From: Thermosipho africanus Ob7 | GTDB taxonomy: Bacteria; Thermotogota; Thermotogae; Thermotogales; Fervidobacteriaceae | Direction of reading: 5' to 3' | Assembly: GCF_003351105.1 (NCBI RefSeq) | Contig: NZ_NKRG01000005.1 | Location: forward strand, 62,001 to 126,000 | DNA length: 64,000 nt | Shown: piece by piece, positions 20,537 through 30,137 of the stretch | Layout of the letters: each line of letters starts with the position of its first letter | How positions within the stretch are numbered: the first letter of the stretch is position 1 | Made by a program: the position numbers and the translations under genes | Notes under the pieces: generated by a model | Seen by the model: the letters and a program-made list of their open reading frames with translations, nothing else | What the model was told of the DNA's origin: nothing | Database searches by the model: none

Positions 20537-21409
20537 TTGGCAGGATTTACACCTAAAACTAATCCAAAAAGATTTCATAAAAGTCAAATAAAATTTTATT
20601 TTATTTTAATTCCCATAGCAGCTTTTATGCTTTTACCAATTATTTTTATATTTTCTCAAGCCTTTAAACCAATAGACGAACTTTTTCTTTACCCTCCAAG
20701 GTTTTTTGTTAGAAAGCCTACTCTAAATAATTTTTACGAACTTTTTGCTGCAACAAAAGGTTCAACAATACCTGTGAGTAGATACTTGATGAATAGTATT
20801 TTAACTGCATTATTTACTGTTATTTTTACAATTATAATTTCGGTATTTGCAGGATATGCACTTTCAAAAAAAAGATTTAAAGCTAAAAATTTGATTTTTA
20901 CAATAAATAATTTAGCGCTTATGTTTGTTCCTGTTGCAGTAATTATTCCAAGATATTTAATTATTCAAAAACTTGGTTTAATTGATACTTTTATAATTAA
21001 CATTCTTTCTCTTCTTGCAATGCCAATAGGTATATTTCTAATTAAGCAATTTGTGGATCAAATACCTGATGCATTAATTGAAGCTGCTTTAATTGACGGT
21101 GCAAATGATTTTCAAATAATTTTTAATCTTATAATGCCACTTTTAAAACCTGCAATTTCTACGGTTGGTATTCTTGCATTTCAGGTTGCGTGGAATAGTG
21201 CGGATGCGTCAACTTATTTTATAAACAATGAGAATCTTAGAACTTTTGCATTTTATGTATCGAATTTAACAGCTGTTACGGGAAACACAATTGCTGGTCA
21301 AGGTATTGCAGCAGCAGCAAGTTTAATAATGTTTGTACCTAATCTTGTGCTCTTTATTTTCATGCAATCTAGAGTAATGAATACAATGGCACATAGTGGA
21401 TTGAAGTAG
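20537..21409 (+). CDS. ABC sugar permease, MalG type (first pair)
   Basis: This is a MalG/UgpE-class permease with the EAA loop [20 protein letters not shown] and six predicted helices in 290 residues. It starts at a TTG preceded by GGGGAGTGGTGA. The N-terminal [19 protein letters not shown] segment is the usual MalG loop entry. It pairs with the gene 18 bases upstream. No ATPase gene is in the operon, so a shared ATPase must energise it. Confidence 0.9.
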   Translation: MAGFTPKTNPKRFHKSQIKFYFILIPIAAFMLLPIIFIFSQAFKPIDELFLYPPRFFVRKPTLNNFYELFAATKGSTIPVSRYLMNSILTALFTVIFTIIISVFAGYALSKKRFKAKNLIFTINNLALMFVPVAVIIPRYLIIQKLGLIDTFIINILSLLAMPIGIFLIKQFVDQIPDALIEAALIDGANDFQIIFNLIMPLLKPAISTVGILAFQVAWNSADASTYFINNENLRTFAFYVSNLTAVTGNTIAGQGIAAAASLIMFVPNLVLFIFMQSRVMNTMAHSGLK

Positions 21410-21424
21410 TTAGGAGGAATAATT

Positions 21425-23416
21425 GTGAGAAAGAGAATCATTAGTCTTTTTTTAATTCTAGCAATTTATATTATTGCTTCTAACAGTACATTTTATACAT
21501 ATACAATTGGGCAAAATAATAAATGGAAAATAACTCAGGATGCATATCTAGTGAGTGAAATTATTTTGGAAGATGCAGGACTTTATTATCCTGAAGATAT
21601 GTATTTAGAAGGTGGAAAACTTTATATTGCTGATTCTGGAAATGCTAGAATAGTTGTCTATGATTTAAAGACAAGAAAATATATTGAAGTTGGTGAATGG
21701 TCACTTTTTACTCCAACAGGTGTATTTGTTGACGATAAATACATTTATGTTGCTGATGCTGGGTTATCAGAAATTGTTATTTTTGATAAAGAAGGAAATG
21801 AAATAAGAAGAATAGGTAAACCAAAAAGTATATTGTTTGGTCAATACACAAAATTTAAACCAAAGAAAGTTGTCGTTGATAAAAGGGGGAATTTTTATAT
21901 TGTAAGTGAAGGGTCTTTAGATGGAATTATTCAGCTTGATAGAAATGGTGAGTTTTTAGGTTATTTTGGAGCAAATAAAGTAAGAATAACTGCTTTAGAT
22001 AAATTTATTGATTTATTTTATTCAAAGCAGCAAAAAGAAAGACTTCTAACGAGAACACCTAAACCATATTTTAATATAGCAATTGATGATAAAGGATTAG
22101 TATATACAATTACCCAAAAAGAAAGGGGAGATGCTATAAAGAAGCACAATACACTTGGAAACAATATTTTGTATTTATCTCGTTTAAATTTGATGGTGGA
22201 TGAGGAAAATTTTGTTGATATAACGGTTGATAAAGAAGGAAGAATATTTGCTTTAACTGAAACAGGACTTATTTATGAATATGATCAGGAAGGAAATTTA
22301 ATATTTTCTTTTGGTGGAAGGGCAATATCATATGACAAAAATGGTCTTTTTTCAGTAGCTTCATCAATTGAAGTTGATGAAGAGGGAAAGATATATGTTC
22401 TTGATAAAGAAAAAGGAATTGTTCAAGTGTTTAATCCAACTGTTTATGCTTTGAAGATACACAGGGCTTTGGATTTATATATGCAAGGTAAATATATTGA
22501 GAGTAAATCTATTTGGGAAGATGTTTTAAAATATGATGGTTATTCAAGTATCATTCATAATGGACTTGGGAAAGCATATTTTCAAGAAGGCAATTATAAA
22601 TATGCTGCTTTGCATTTTAAGGTTGCATATAATAAAAGAGAGTACTCTAATGCGTTTTGGGAAATAAGAAATCAATTTTTACAGAATAATATGAAAGCAA
22701 TATTAATAGTTTTGTTTTTAATATTTATATTTTATGAAATAGTGGGAAGAATTCTAAAATTGAAAAATTATAAATTAAAAATAACAATTAAAAATAAACT
22801 TTTGAGTGATATTTTTTATTTAAAAAATATTTTAAGACATCCAATTGATAGTTTTTATTATTTAAGAAAAGGAACTTATGGAAGTATTTTATCAGCGACA
22901 ATAATTTATGGTTTATTTGCTATAGTTGTAATTTTTGATTATATGGGAAGAAGCTTTTTGTTTAATCTAAATACTTCTGAAAGATCAGTTGGTTATGTTC
23001 TTTTATCTACAATTGTTCCAGTATTGTTGTGGGTATTTTCTAATTATCTTGTTAGTTCAATAACTGATGGGAGAGGAACACTTAAAAATATTTATATTTT
23101 TACTGCATATTCATTTGCACCTTATATAATTTTTCAACCTTTTATAATATTTCTTACATATATATTGACATATAATGAAAGCTTCCTTATAAATTTTGGT
23201 TCTTTCTTTATTATATCTTGGACACTTATTATTCTTTTTGTTGGTGTTAAAGAAACACATGATTATCACGTAAAAGGGACAATTGGCAGTATTCTATATT
23301 CTTTGATTTGGATTTTAGTAATTGTTCTTGTATTTTCAATAGTTTATATGTTATGGGATCAAATATTTGAAACAGTGTATGGAATAATTCAGGAGGTGTT
23401 ATATCGTGTCAGATAA
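21425..23416 (+). CDS. NHL beta-propeller, TPR and Yip1-like membrane protein
   Basis: The 663-residue protein combines three parts. After a signal or anchor (residues 4-20) come NHL-type repeats, for example YPEDMYLEGGKLYIADSGN and PTGVFVDDKYIYVADAG, in about residues 45-340; these should form an outward-facing propeller. A TPR-like stretch follows (ALDLYMQGKYIESKSIWEDV, about 345-415). A helix and then a Yip1-type membrane domain with about five helices end the protein (HPIDSFYYLRKG, TAYSFAPYIIFQP). It sits between two permease pairs and overlaps the next gene by 11 bases. NHL propellers often bind glycans or proteins; a role as transporter scaffold or polymer sensor is inference. Confidence 0.75.
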   Translation: MRKRIISLFLILAIYIIASNSTFYTYTIGQNNKWKITQDAYLVSEIILEDAGLYYPEDMYLEGGKLYIADSGNARIVVYDLKTRKYIEVGEWSLFTPTGVFVDDKYIYVADAGLSEIVIFDKEGNEIRRIGKPKSILFGQYTKFKPKKVVVDKRGNFYIVSEGSLDGIIQLDRNGEFLGYFGANKVRITALDKFIDLFYSKQQKERLLTRTPKPYFNIAIDDKGLVYTITQKERGDAIKKHNTLGNNILYLSRLNLMVDEENFVDITVDKEGRIFALTETGLIYEYDQEGNLIFSFGGRAISYDKNGLFSVASSIEVDEEGKIYVLDKEKGIVQVFNPTVYALKIHRALDLYMQGKYIESKSIWEDVLKYDGYSSIIHNGLGKAYFQEGNYKYAALHFKVAYNKREYSNAFWEIRNQFLQNNMKAILIVLFLIFIFYEIVGRILKLKNYKLKITIKNKLLSDIFYLKNILRHPIDSFYYLRKGTYGSILSATIIYGLFAIVVIFDYMGRSFLFNLNTSERSVGYVLLSTIVPVLLWVFSNYLVSSITDGRGTLKNIYIFTAYSFAPYIIFQPFIIFLTYILTYNESFLINFGSFFIISWTLIILFVGVKETHDYHVKGTIGSILYSLIWILVIVLVFSIVYMLWDQIFETVYGIIQEVLYRVR

Positions 23417-25646
23417 ATTGAAGATAGCCCTTTTCGGATTTATCTTAATTTCTAGTCTTTTGTTTTCAATAGGGAATGATTATCTTTCAAATAGATTTAC
23501 AAAACCTGATGAAAAAAATCGAGTTATAAATGATTTAAATACTGAGGGTTTTAAATTAATTGCTGAATCAGAAAAATTAGAACTCTGGTTTGATGAGAAA
23601 AATTATTCTATTAGGATTCTTAATAAAGAAAGTGGATATTTATGGGGATTAGTGGATTCGGAAAATTTATCAGGAATGAACAATATATGGAAAGGAATAG
23701 CATCTTCTGTTTTGACAATAGAGTATTTTGATGATAATGCATTAAATTATCTTTTAAGTATATCAGATAAAAGTGTAATAAAGAAATATTCAAAACTTGA
23801 GAATGGGATTAAAATAGAAGCAAATTATGAAAGTCTTGCTATAAAACTAAAACTATACATATATTTAAATGATGACCATATAGAATTTTACATTCCATAT
23901 GAAAGCATTGATGAAAAAGGTAATTTTAAACTAGCATCAATATATATTGCACCTTTTTTGGGTGCAGTGAGAGAAAATAAAAAATCTGGATATATTTTTA
24001 TCCCAGATGGTCCAGGAGCATTAATAAGATTTTCTAAATCATCTCTAAATTCAAGTATGTTTGAAAAAAGGATTTACGGAAAGGATTATAGTATTGATAA
24101 TCTCAGAGAAGTTAGCGACTTAAAAGCTAGTAGACCAAATGATTTTTTAAGAGAAGAGCCTTCAATTTATATGCCTGTGTTTGGAATAGTCCATGGTGTA
24201 AATCAAAATGCAATTTTTGGAAGAATTATTTCTGGTGCAGAGTATAGTTCAATAGTAGCTTACCCAAGTGGTGTAATAAGTCCTTTTTATTGGGCAAGTT
24301 TTAAATTTATTTATAGGCAAAAGTATTTACAACCAACAACTAGAAGCGGTAATGGAATCCAGGTTCCACAAAAATTAAAAAATAAATTGGACGTAAGGTA
24401 TAGAGTGTACTTTTTAACTGGTGAACAGGCAAGCTATGTTGGGATGGCAAAATTTTATAGGAATATCCTTGTAAAAGAAGGAGTTTTAGTTAAGAAACCA
24501 AAAAGTGGGAATATTCCTCTTTCTCTTGACTTTGTAGTTTCAGAGTTAGAGAAAAAAGTTTTGGGATTTAATTCTATAAAAGTAACAACATACAATTACA
24601 TCAAAGGATGTATTGATTACTTTAAGCATTTAGGCGTTAACAAATTAAATATCTTTTTAGAAGGTTGGCAAGAAAGAGGTCGGAGCGGAAATAAAATCTC
24701 AAAATTCTCTTTTGAAAAATCTGTTGGAGGGAAAGATGGACTTTTGAGTTTGTATAAGAAATTTAACGATAATGACATAAAAATATATCTTGTGGAGAAT
24801 GTTACAAAGGTAACTCAACAACAGATAAATATTAATAAAGAAGCAGGAACTAACCTATCTCAATCTTTGATATATGAAGATAAAAATAATAGAGATCTTT
24901 GGTTTTTTAGATCATACTATACAAATATAAAACTTTCAAGTGATTATTTAAAAGAAAAAGCTTTAAAAATGAATGAACTTGGAATTAAAAATTTAGCATT
25001 AAAGGAGTATGGAATAAAGTTGTATGGGGAATTACTAATAGATAACGAAATTTACAGAAATCAAGCCAAAGAATTGATAATAAAAACAATAGCAAATATT
25101 TCAAAAAATATAAATGTATCATTTTTTAATGCTAATGATTATTTATGGAAGTATACCAATTCGATAATTAATATTCCAATGAACAATAGTCAATATCTTT
25201 ATGAAACTGATACTGTTCCTTTTCTCCAAATTTTATTAAGTGGATACATAGAATATTTTGTTCCTTTTATGAACGATGGTTTTTTCTCAAAATTAGACGT
25301 TTTAAAAGCAATTGATTTTGGCGCATATCCAAATTTTATTTTAACTGAAATAGATAATTATTATTTAGCAAAAACTCCGCTTTTGTATTATCCCTCAACA
25401 AAATTTGAAGATTGGAAAAATAGTATAGTTGATATTTATAAAGAAATTAATAAGGCTTTAAAGCATGTTAGAGGCTTTTCTATTTCTGATAGAGATGTAA
25501 TTGCTCCAGGAATTGTCTTGGTAAGTTATGAAAATGGAGTAAGTTTTTTAATAAATTATACAGAGAATAAATATGAATATGGTAATTTTACGGTACTGCC
25601 AGAATCATGGATTTTGATTAGTAAAGGGGAAGATAAATATGAGTAA
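23406..25646 (+). CDS. DUF5696-type protein of the glucan transporter operon
   Basis: This exported 746-residue protein starts at a GTG inside the previous gene. It has an N-terminal anchor (about residues 5-22). A beta-rich part opens with KLELWFDEKNYSIRILNKES and GYLWGL, which I recognise as the start of the DUF5696 family. The middle (LNIFLEGWQERG near residue 419, then GGKDGLLSLYKKFNDNDIKI) reads like a TIM-barrel of a glycosidase-like enzyme, but I cannot point to a proven catalytic pair. It overlaps the next permease by eight bases. Activity on beta-glucan, or a role as an import chaperone, is inference. Confidence 0.7.
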   Translation: MSDKLKIALFGFILISSLLFSIGNDYLSNRFTKPDEKNRVINDLNTEGFKLIAESEKLELWFDEKNYSIRILNKESGYLWGLVDSENLSGMNNIWKGIASSVLTIEYFDDNALNYLLSISDKSVIKKYSKLENGIKIEANYESLAIKLKLYIYLNDDHIEFYIPYESIDEKGNFKLASIYIAPFLGAVRENKKSGYIFIPDGPGALIRFSKSSLNSSMFEKRIYGKDYSIDNLREVSDLKASRPNDFLREEPSIYMPVFGIVHGVNQNAIFGRIISGAEYSSIVAYPSGVISPFYWASFKFIYRQKYLQPTTRSGNGIQVPQKLKNKLDVRYRVYFLTGEQASYVGMAKFYRNILVKEGVLVKKPKSGNIPLSLDFVVSELEKKVLGFNSIKVTTYNYIKGCIDYFKHLGVNKLNIFLEGWQERGRSGNKISKFSFEKSVGGKDGLLSLYKKFNDNDIKIYLVENVTKVTQQQININKEAGTNLSQSLIYEDKNNRDLWFFRSYYTNIKLSSDYLKEKALKMNELGIKNLALKEYGIKLYGELLIDNEIYRNQAKELIIKTIANISKNINVSFFNANDYLWKYTNSIINIPMNNSQYLYETDTVPFLQILLSGYIEYFVPFMNDGFFSKLDVLKAIDFGAYPNFILTEIDNYYLAKTPLLYYPSTKFEDWKNSIVDIYKEINKALKHVRGFSISDRDVIAPGIVLVSYENGVSFLINYTENKYEYGNFTVLPESWILISKGEDKYE

Positions 25647-26490
25647 TAAAATTAAAGTAAAGACAAAAAGAGCGTTAATTGGATACTTGTTTTTTTCTCC
25701 TTGGCTGATCGGTTTTATAGTTTTTACAGCTTATCCTTTTTTCTACTCGCTATACCTAAGCTTTTTCAAAGTCAGATTCACTGTTTCTGGTGTTGAATCA
25801 ACTTTTGTTGGTTTAGAATTTTATAAATATGCATTTAGAGGTGACTTAACTTTTCCGATTAACTTTACTAATACAATTATAAACATTGTTTTATCAACGC
25901 CTTTGATTGTAATTTTTGCTTTAATTGTTTCTATTTTGTTGAATAATAAAATAAAGTTAAGAGCATTTTTCAGACTTTTATATTTTCTACCTGTGGTTAT
26001 TATAAGTGGGCCAGTTGTATCAGAATTAGTAGCAAATAATGCATCAAAAATTGTGGATCCTGGTAAATATTTTATCTATCAATTTTTCACAACACTTCCG
26101 GACAGAATTAGTTTTCCATTTTTATACATGTTTGATAATCTAGTACTTATTTTGTGGTTTTCTGGTGTTCAAATTTTATTTTTTCTAGCAGGATTGCAAA
26201 AAATAAGTCCCTCAATATATGAGGCGGCCAAAATTGATGGTGCAAATTCTTGGGTTATTTTTTGGAAAATTACATTGCCTTTGATTAGACCATTTATTTT
26301 AATTACTACTATTTATACTATAGTTGATCTTGCATCGTTTGCAAACAATTCTGTAAACACAAGCATAACTCAACATATGTTTGATATTGATAAGCCATAT
26401 TCATACTCAGCTGCTTTGTCATGGATTTATTTTGTATCAGTGATGATAATTATAGGTATTGCATTTTTACTATTAAGAAAGAAAGATTAA
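25639..26490 (+). CDS. ABC sugar permease, MalF type (second pair)
   Basis: This 283-residue six-helix permease has the opening RALIGYLFFSPWLIGFIVF and the EAA loop YEAAKIDGANSWVIFWKITL. It begins within the end of the DUF5696-type gene, so translation is coupled. It differs clearly from the first MalF-type permease of the operon, so it belongs to a second transporter or a hetero-arrangement and is not a recent duplicate. Confidence 0.9.
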   Translation: MSNKIKVKTKRALIGYLFFSPWLIGFIVFTAYPFFYSLYLSFFKVRFTVSGVESTFVGLEFYKYAFRGDLTFPINFTNTIINIVLSTPLIVIFALIVSILLNNKIKLRAFFRLLYFLPVVIISGPVVSELVANNASKIVDPGKYFIYQFFTTLPDRISFPFLYMFDNLVLILWFSGVQILFFLAGLQKISPSIYEAAKIDGANSWVIFWKITLPLIRPFILITTIYTIVDLASFANNSVNTSITQHMFDIDKPYSYSAALSWIYFVSVMIIIGIAFLLLRKKD

Positions 26491-26503
26491 ACGGGGTGAA
26501 AAA

Positions 26504-27406
26504 ATGAGAGGATCTTTTTATTACAAATACATAAAAACTCCAACTGCAAAATTAGTTTTATATGTTTTATTAATTGGTATTGGATATGCATACTTGTATC
26601 CATTACTTTACATGATAACTACCAGTTTTATGAGTGTAGAAGATCTTGTTAATCCAACAATTAGGTGGATACCTGTACATCCAACTCTTGATAATTATAA
26701 ATTAGCTTGGGAAGTTTTGGATGTATCAAAGACATTAATTAACAGTATTTATCTTTCAGTGGTGCCTGCGTTGATTCAAACCTTTAGTACTGCAATAATT
26801 GCATATGGGCTTCAGAGGTTTGATATTCCTTTAAAAAAGTTTTGGCTTTTCTTAGTTCTTGCAACATTTTTGATTCCAGCTCAGACCACACTTGTCACTA
26901 AGTACATGCTTTTTAGTAAGTTAAAGCTTGTCGGAACCCCGCTTGCCTCATTTTTACCTGCACTTTTTGGTCAGGGAATAAAAAGTGCAATTTTTATATT
27001 GCTTTATTATAATTTTTTTCAAATGTTACCAAAAGCTTTTGATGAGGCAGCAGAGCTTGATGGAGCTGGTCCTTTTAGAATTTTTTGGACTATAATGCTT
27101 CCACTTTCAATTCCAGCATTAGTAACAACTTTTATCTTTTCTCTTGTATGGTATTGGAATGAAACGCTTATTTCAGGTCTTATTTTGGGAAATTCAATTA
27201 AAACACTTCCAATTGCTTTAAGAGATTTTATATGGAGATATGCCCAGATGTTTCCATCATCGACAGGAAATTCAGTTAACAGGATTAATGAAGGAATACG
27301 TCTTGCCGCAACTTTTATAACAATTTTACCATTACTTATTACTTATTTATTCTTACAAAGGCAATTTGTGGAAAGCCTTGAAAGAACAGGAATAACTGGT
27401 GAATGA
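26504..27406 (+). CDS. ABC sugar permease, MalG type (second pair)
   Basis: This 300-residue MalG-class permease has the EAA loop FDEAAELDGAGPFRIFWTIM and the TTSFMSVEDL loop of the family. GGGGTGA precedes the ATG. It pairs with the MalF-type gene 13 bases upstream. The GH16 gene begins 10 bases after its stop, which ties import to secreted glucanases. Confidence 0.9.
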   Translation: MRGSFYYKYIKTPTAKLVLYVLLIGIGYAYLYPLLYMITTSFMSVEDLVNPTIRWIPVHPTLDNYKLAWEVLDVSKTLINSIYLSVVPALIQTFSTAIIAYGLQRFDIPLKKFWLFLVLATFLIPAQTTLVTKYMLFSKLKLVGTPLASFLPALFGQGIKSAIFILLYYNFFQMLPKAFDEAAELDGAGPFRIFWTIMLPLSIPALVTTFIFSLVWYWNETLISGLILGNSIKTLPIALRDFIWRYAQMFPSSTGNSVNRINEGIRLAATFITILPLLITYLFLQRQFVESLERTGITGE

Positions 27407-27416
27407 AGGTGATATT

Positions 27417-28247
27417 ATGAGAAAAGTATTAATATTTACATTAACAATTATTTTATTTATTTTTGTCTCTTGTAAGTTAATAGATTCTGATGGTGACAAC
27501 TGGAAGCTTGTTTGGTCACAGGATTTTGATGATTATTTAATAGATAAAAATGTTTGGAATTTTGAGGTTGGAAATGGTCATTTAAAAAAAATTCCAGGTT
27601 GGGGTAATGGAGAGCTTGAATATTACACTAATGGACAAAACTCCTATATAGAAAATGGATATTTAGTTATTGAAGCAAGAAAAGAAAAAGTTAGCGATTC
27701 ATATGGAACATATAACTATACTTCAGCGAGAATGACAACTCAAGGAAAATTTCAAGTAAAATATGGAAAAGTAGAAGTTCGTGCAAAATTTCCATATGGA
27801 AAAGGATTGTGGCCAGCAGTTTGGATGTTGGGCGAAAATATTAATAAAGTGGGATGGCCTAATTGTGGTGAAATAGATATAGTTGAGTTTCTTGGACATG
27901 AACCAAATAAAATTTATGGTACAGTTCATGGGCCGGGATATTCAGGGAGTGAAGGTATTTCTAATATTTATATAACAAAATCTCCAAATTTTACAGAAGA
28001 TTTTCACACTTTTGAGATAATTTGGAATGATGAAAGAATTGAATTTTATGTTGATGGAAAAATTTATCATTCTGTTTCAAAGTCATTTGTGTTAAGCAAA
28101 GGCTACAATTGGGTGTTTGATAAACCATTTTATTTAATAGTAAACCTTGCAGTAGGAGGATACTGGCCTGGATATCCAGATGAGACGACTAAATTTCCTG
28201 CTAAAATGTATGTTGATTATATTAGAGTTTGGAAAAAAGAAGAATAA
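27417..28247 (+). CDS. GH16 endo-beta-1,3-glucanase (laminarinase), lipoprotein
   Basis: This enzyme cuts beta-1,3 (and mixed beta-1,3/1,4) glucan outside the cell. The catalytic signature GEIDIVEFLG gives Glu152 as nucleophile, Asp154, and Glu157 as acid/base. The N-terminus IILFIFVSCK contains a lipobox-like end with Cys19, so the protein is probably lipid-anchored. AAGGTGA picks the ATG at 27417 over an in-frame ATG at 27399. At 276 residues it has one catalytic domain and no carbohydrate-binding module. A paralogue follows directly. Confidence 0.92.
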   Translation: MRKVLIFTLTIILFIFVSCKLIDSDGDNWKLVWSQDFDDYLIDKNVWNFEVGNGHLKKIPGWGNGELEYYTNGQNSYIENGYLVIEARKEKVSDSYGTYNYTSARMTTQGKFQVKYGKVEVRAKFPYGKGLWPAVWMLGENINKVGWPNCGEIDIVEFLGHEPNKIYGTVHGPGYSGSEGISNIYITKSPNFTEDFHTFEIIWNDERIEFYVDGKIYHSVSKSFVLSKGYNWVFDKPFYLIVNLAVGGYWPGYPDETTKFPAKMYVDYIRVWKKEE

Positions 28248-28271
28248 AAAGATTTATTGTGAGGTGATTAT

Positions 28272-29111
28272 ATGAAAAAGGTATTAGTTATTTTTCTTTG
28301 TCTTGTTTTAATTTCGATTTTTTTTGCAAATGGAGGCGAAGAGATGGGACAATCTGAATGGAAGTTAGTTTGGTCTGAAGAATTTAACGGAGATAAATTA
28401 AATACTGAGGTTTGGAAGTTTGATATTGGAAATGGACATTCTAGATGGAATCCAGGTTGGGGTAATGCTGAACTTCAATATTATACCGAAGGAAAAAATA
28501 TGTACCTTGAAAATGGATATTTAGTTATTGAAGCAAGGAAAGAGAAGATTAGAGATTCATATGGTGAATATTATTATACTTCTACGAGGATAAATACTGA
28601 AGGAAAATTCAAAATAAAATATGGAAAAATAGAAGTTCGTGCAAAATTTCCGTACGGTAAGGGATTGTGGCCGGCCGTATGGTTGTTAGGGACAAATTAT
28701 AGATATGTGGGTTGGCCGATGTGTGGTGAAATAGATATTGTTGAATTTTTAGGACATGATAAATATACAGTTTATGGAACAATTCATGGCCCAGGATATA
28801 GTAAGGATAAAGCAAAATCTTGGAAATATAGACTGAAAATTGAGGAACCAGATTTTACAAAAGAATTTCATAGATTTGGTGTAATATGGGATAAAGAAAA
28901 AATTTCTTTTTATGTGGATGATACGGTTTATTACACAGTTACTAAAAAAGCTATTTTGAGTCAAGGATATCCATGGGTTTTTGATAATTATTTCTTTATA
29001 ATAGTAAACTTAGCAGTAGGAGGATACTGGCCTGGATATCCAGATAATACGACCAAATTTCCTGCTAAAATGTATGTTGACTATATTAGGATTTGGCAAA
29101 AAAATGAATAG
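28272..29111 (+). CDS. GH16 endo-beta-1,3-glucanase (laminarinase), second copy
   Basis: This is a tandem paralogue of the preceding enzyme with the same signature GEIDIVEFLG (Glu153, Asp155, Glu158). It has a signal peptide (VLVIFLCLVLISIFFANG) without the lipobox Cys, so it is likely released and not anchored. The two genes share a nearly identical DNA stretch around the C-terminal AVGGYWPGYPD segment (about 28149 and 29014). The anchored and free forms may act on short and long glucan respectively; that is inference. The LacI gene starts 12 bases after its stop. Confidence 0.92.
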   Translation: MKKVLVIFLCLVLISIFFANGGEEMGQSEWKLVWSEEFNGDKLNTEVWKFDIGNGHSRWNPGWGNAELQYYTEGKNMYLENGYLVIEARKEKIRDSYGEYYYTSTRINTEGKFKIKYGKIEVRAKFPYGKGLWPAVWLLGTNYRYVGWPMCGEIDIVEFLGHDKYTVYGTIHGPGYSKDKAKSWKYRLKIEEPDFTKEFHRFGVIWDKEKISFYVDDTVYYTVTKKAILSQGYPWVFDNYFFIIVNLAVGGYWPGYPDNTTKFPAKMYVDYIRIWQKNE

Positions 29112-29123
29112 AAGGTGGTTTAT

Positions 29124-30125
29124 GTGGCAGGAATCAGGGATGTTGCAAGAGAGGCAAATGTTTCAATAGCTACTGTATCAAGAGTTATTAATGGTAGTGA
29201 TAAAGTTTCAGAAGAAACGCGTAAAAAAGTTTTGAGGGCAATGAGAAAATTAAACTTTAGACCTAAACCATACTTTGGTAATAACGAAGTGTTTTTTAAA
29301 ACTATTGGTGTATTAGTTCCAGATATAAGAGGATATCACTATAGCGATATCGTTATGGCTATTGAAAGTTGTGCTTTTGAAAATGGTTTTGACGTTATTC
29401 TTTCAATTCCAAAGGCGGATATTGATAATGAAAAACACATTCTCGAAAAATATTTTAAAAGAAAGATTGATGGAATAATAGTTGCAGAGCTTTTAGGAGG
29501 AGAAAACTATATCGAAAAGTTTTTGAAAAGTGGGATTCCATTGGTAGTTCTTGATTTTAGTGTGGAAGAAATAAATTTTGACGTTGTAAATGTTGATAAT
29601 ATGATGGGTGCATATAATGCAATAAAGTATTTATATGAAAACGGTCATAGAAAAATACTTTTTATCCCAGGCCCTGAATGGTCTCCAGCAGCTAATGAAA
29701 GAGAAAAAGGAGTAAAAAGATTTTTGGAAAGTGTGGATGATTTAGAGATATATTATACAAATATAAGAGGATATAATTCTCAAGATGGTAAAGATGCTAT
29801 ATTTGAATATCTTACTAAAAATAGTTTAAACTTTACTGCAATTTTTGCTGTTAATGATTGGACAGCTATTGGAGCGATAGATGCTTTGCGGATAAAAGGT
29901 ATAAAAGTGCCAGATGATGTATCAATTATAGGCTTTGACGATGCACCTTTTCTTGATTATATTGAACCTAAATTGACAACAGTAAGACAACCGAGATGGG
30001 AACTAGGTTATACTGCTGCACAGATTTTGATAGAAAGAATTACATCTAAAAGATCTAGACTTCCTAGAAATGTTGTTATTCCGCCTGAGTTAGTTATAAG
30101 GGAATCTGTAAAAAAAATTAAATGA
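29124..30125 (+). CDS. LacI family transcriptional regulator
   Basis: The N-terminal helix-turn-helix and hinge (IRDVAREANVSIATVSRVING) and a ribose-binding-like effector domain (VSIIGFDDAPFLDYIEPKLTT) are complete in 333 residues. GAAGGTGG at 29111-29118 supports the GTG at 29124 (MAGIRDVA) over an in-frame GTG at 29115, which overlaps that site. It is encoded in the middle of the glucan operon and probably represses it through the TGTAACATGTTACA palindrome at 15167-15180; the effector would be a glucan oligosaccharide. This last part is inference. Confidence 0.9.
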   Translation: MAGIRDVAREANVSIATVSRVINGSDKVSEETRKKVLRAMRKLNFRPKPYFGNNEVFFKTIGVLVPDIRGYHYSDIVMAIESCAFENGFDVILSIPKADIDNEKHILEKYFKRKIDGIIVAELLGGENYIEKFLKSGIPLVVLDFSVEEINFDVVNVDNMMGAYNAIKYLYENGHRKILFIPGPEWSPAANEREKGVKRFLESVDDLEIYYTNIRGYNSQDGKDAIFEYLTKNSLNFTAIFAVNDWTAIGAIDALRIKGIKVPDDVSIIGFDDAPFLDYIEPKLTTVRQPRWELGYTAAQILIERITSKRSRLPRNVVIPPELVIRESVKKIK

Positions 30126-30137
30126 GGTGGTGAAAAA

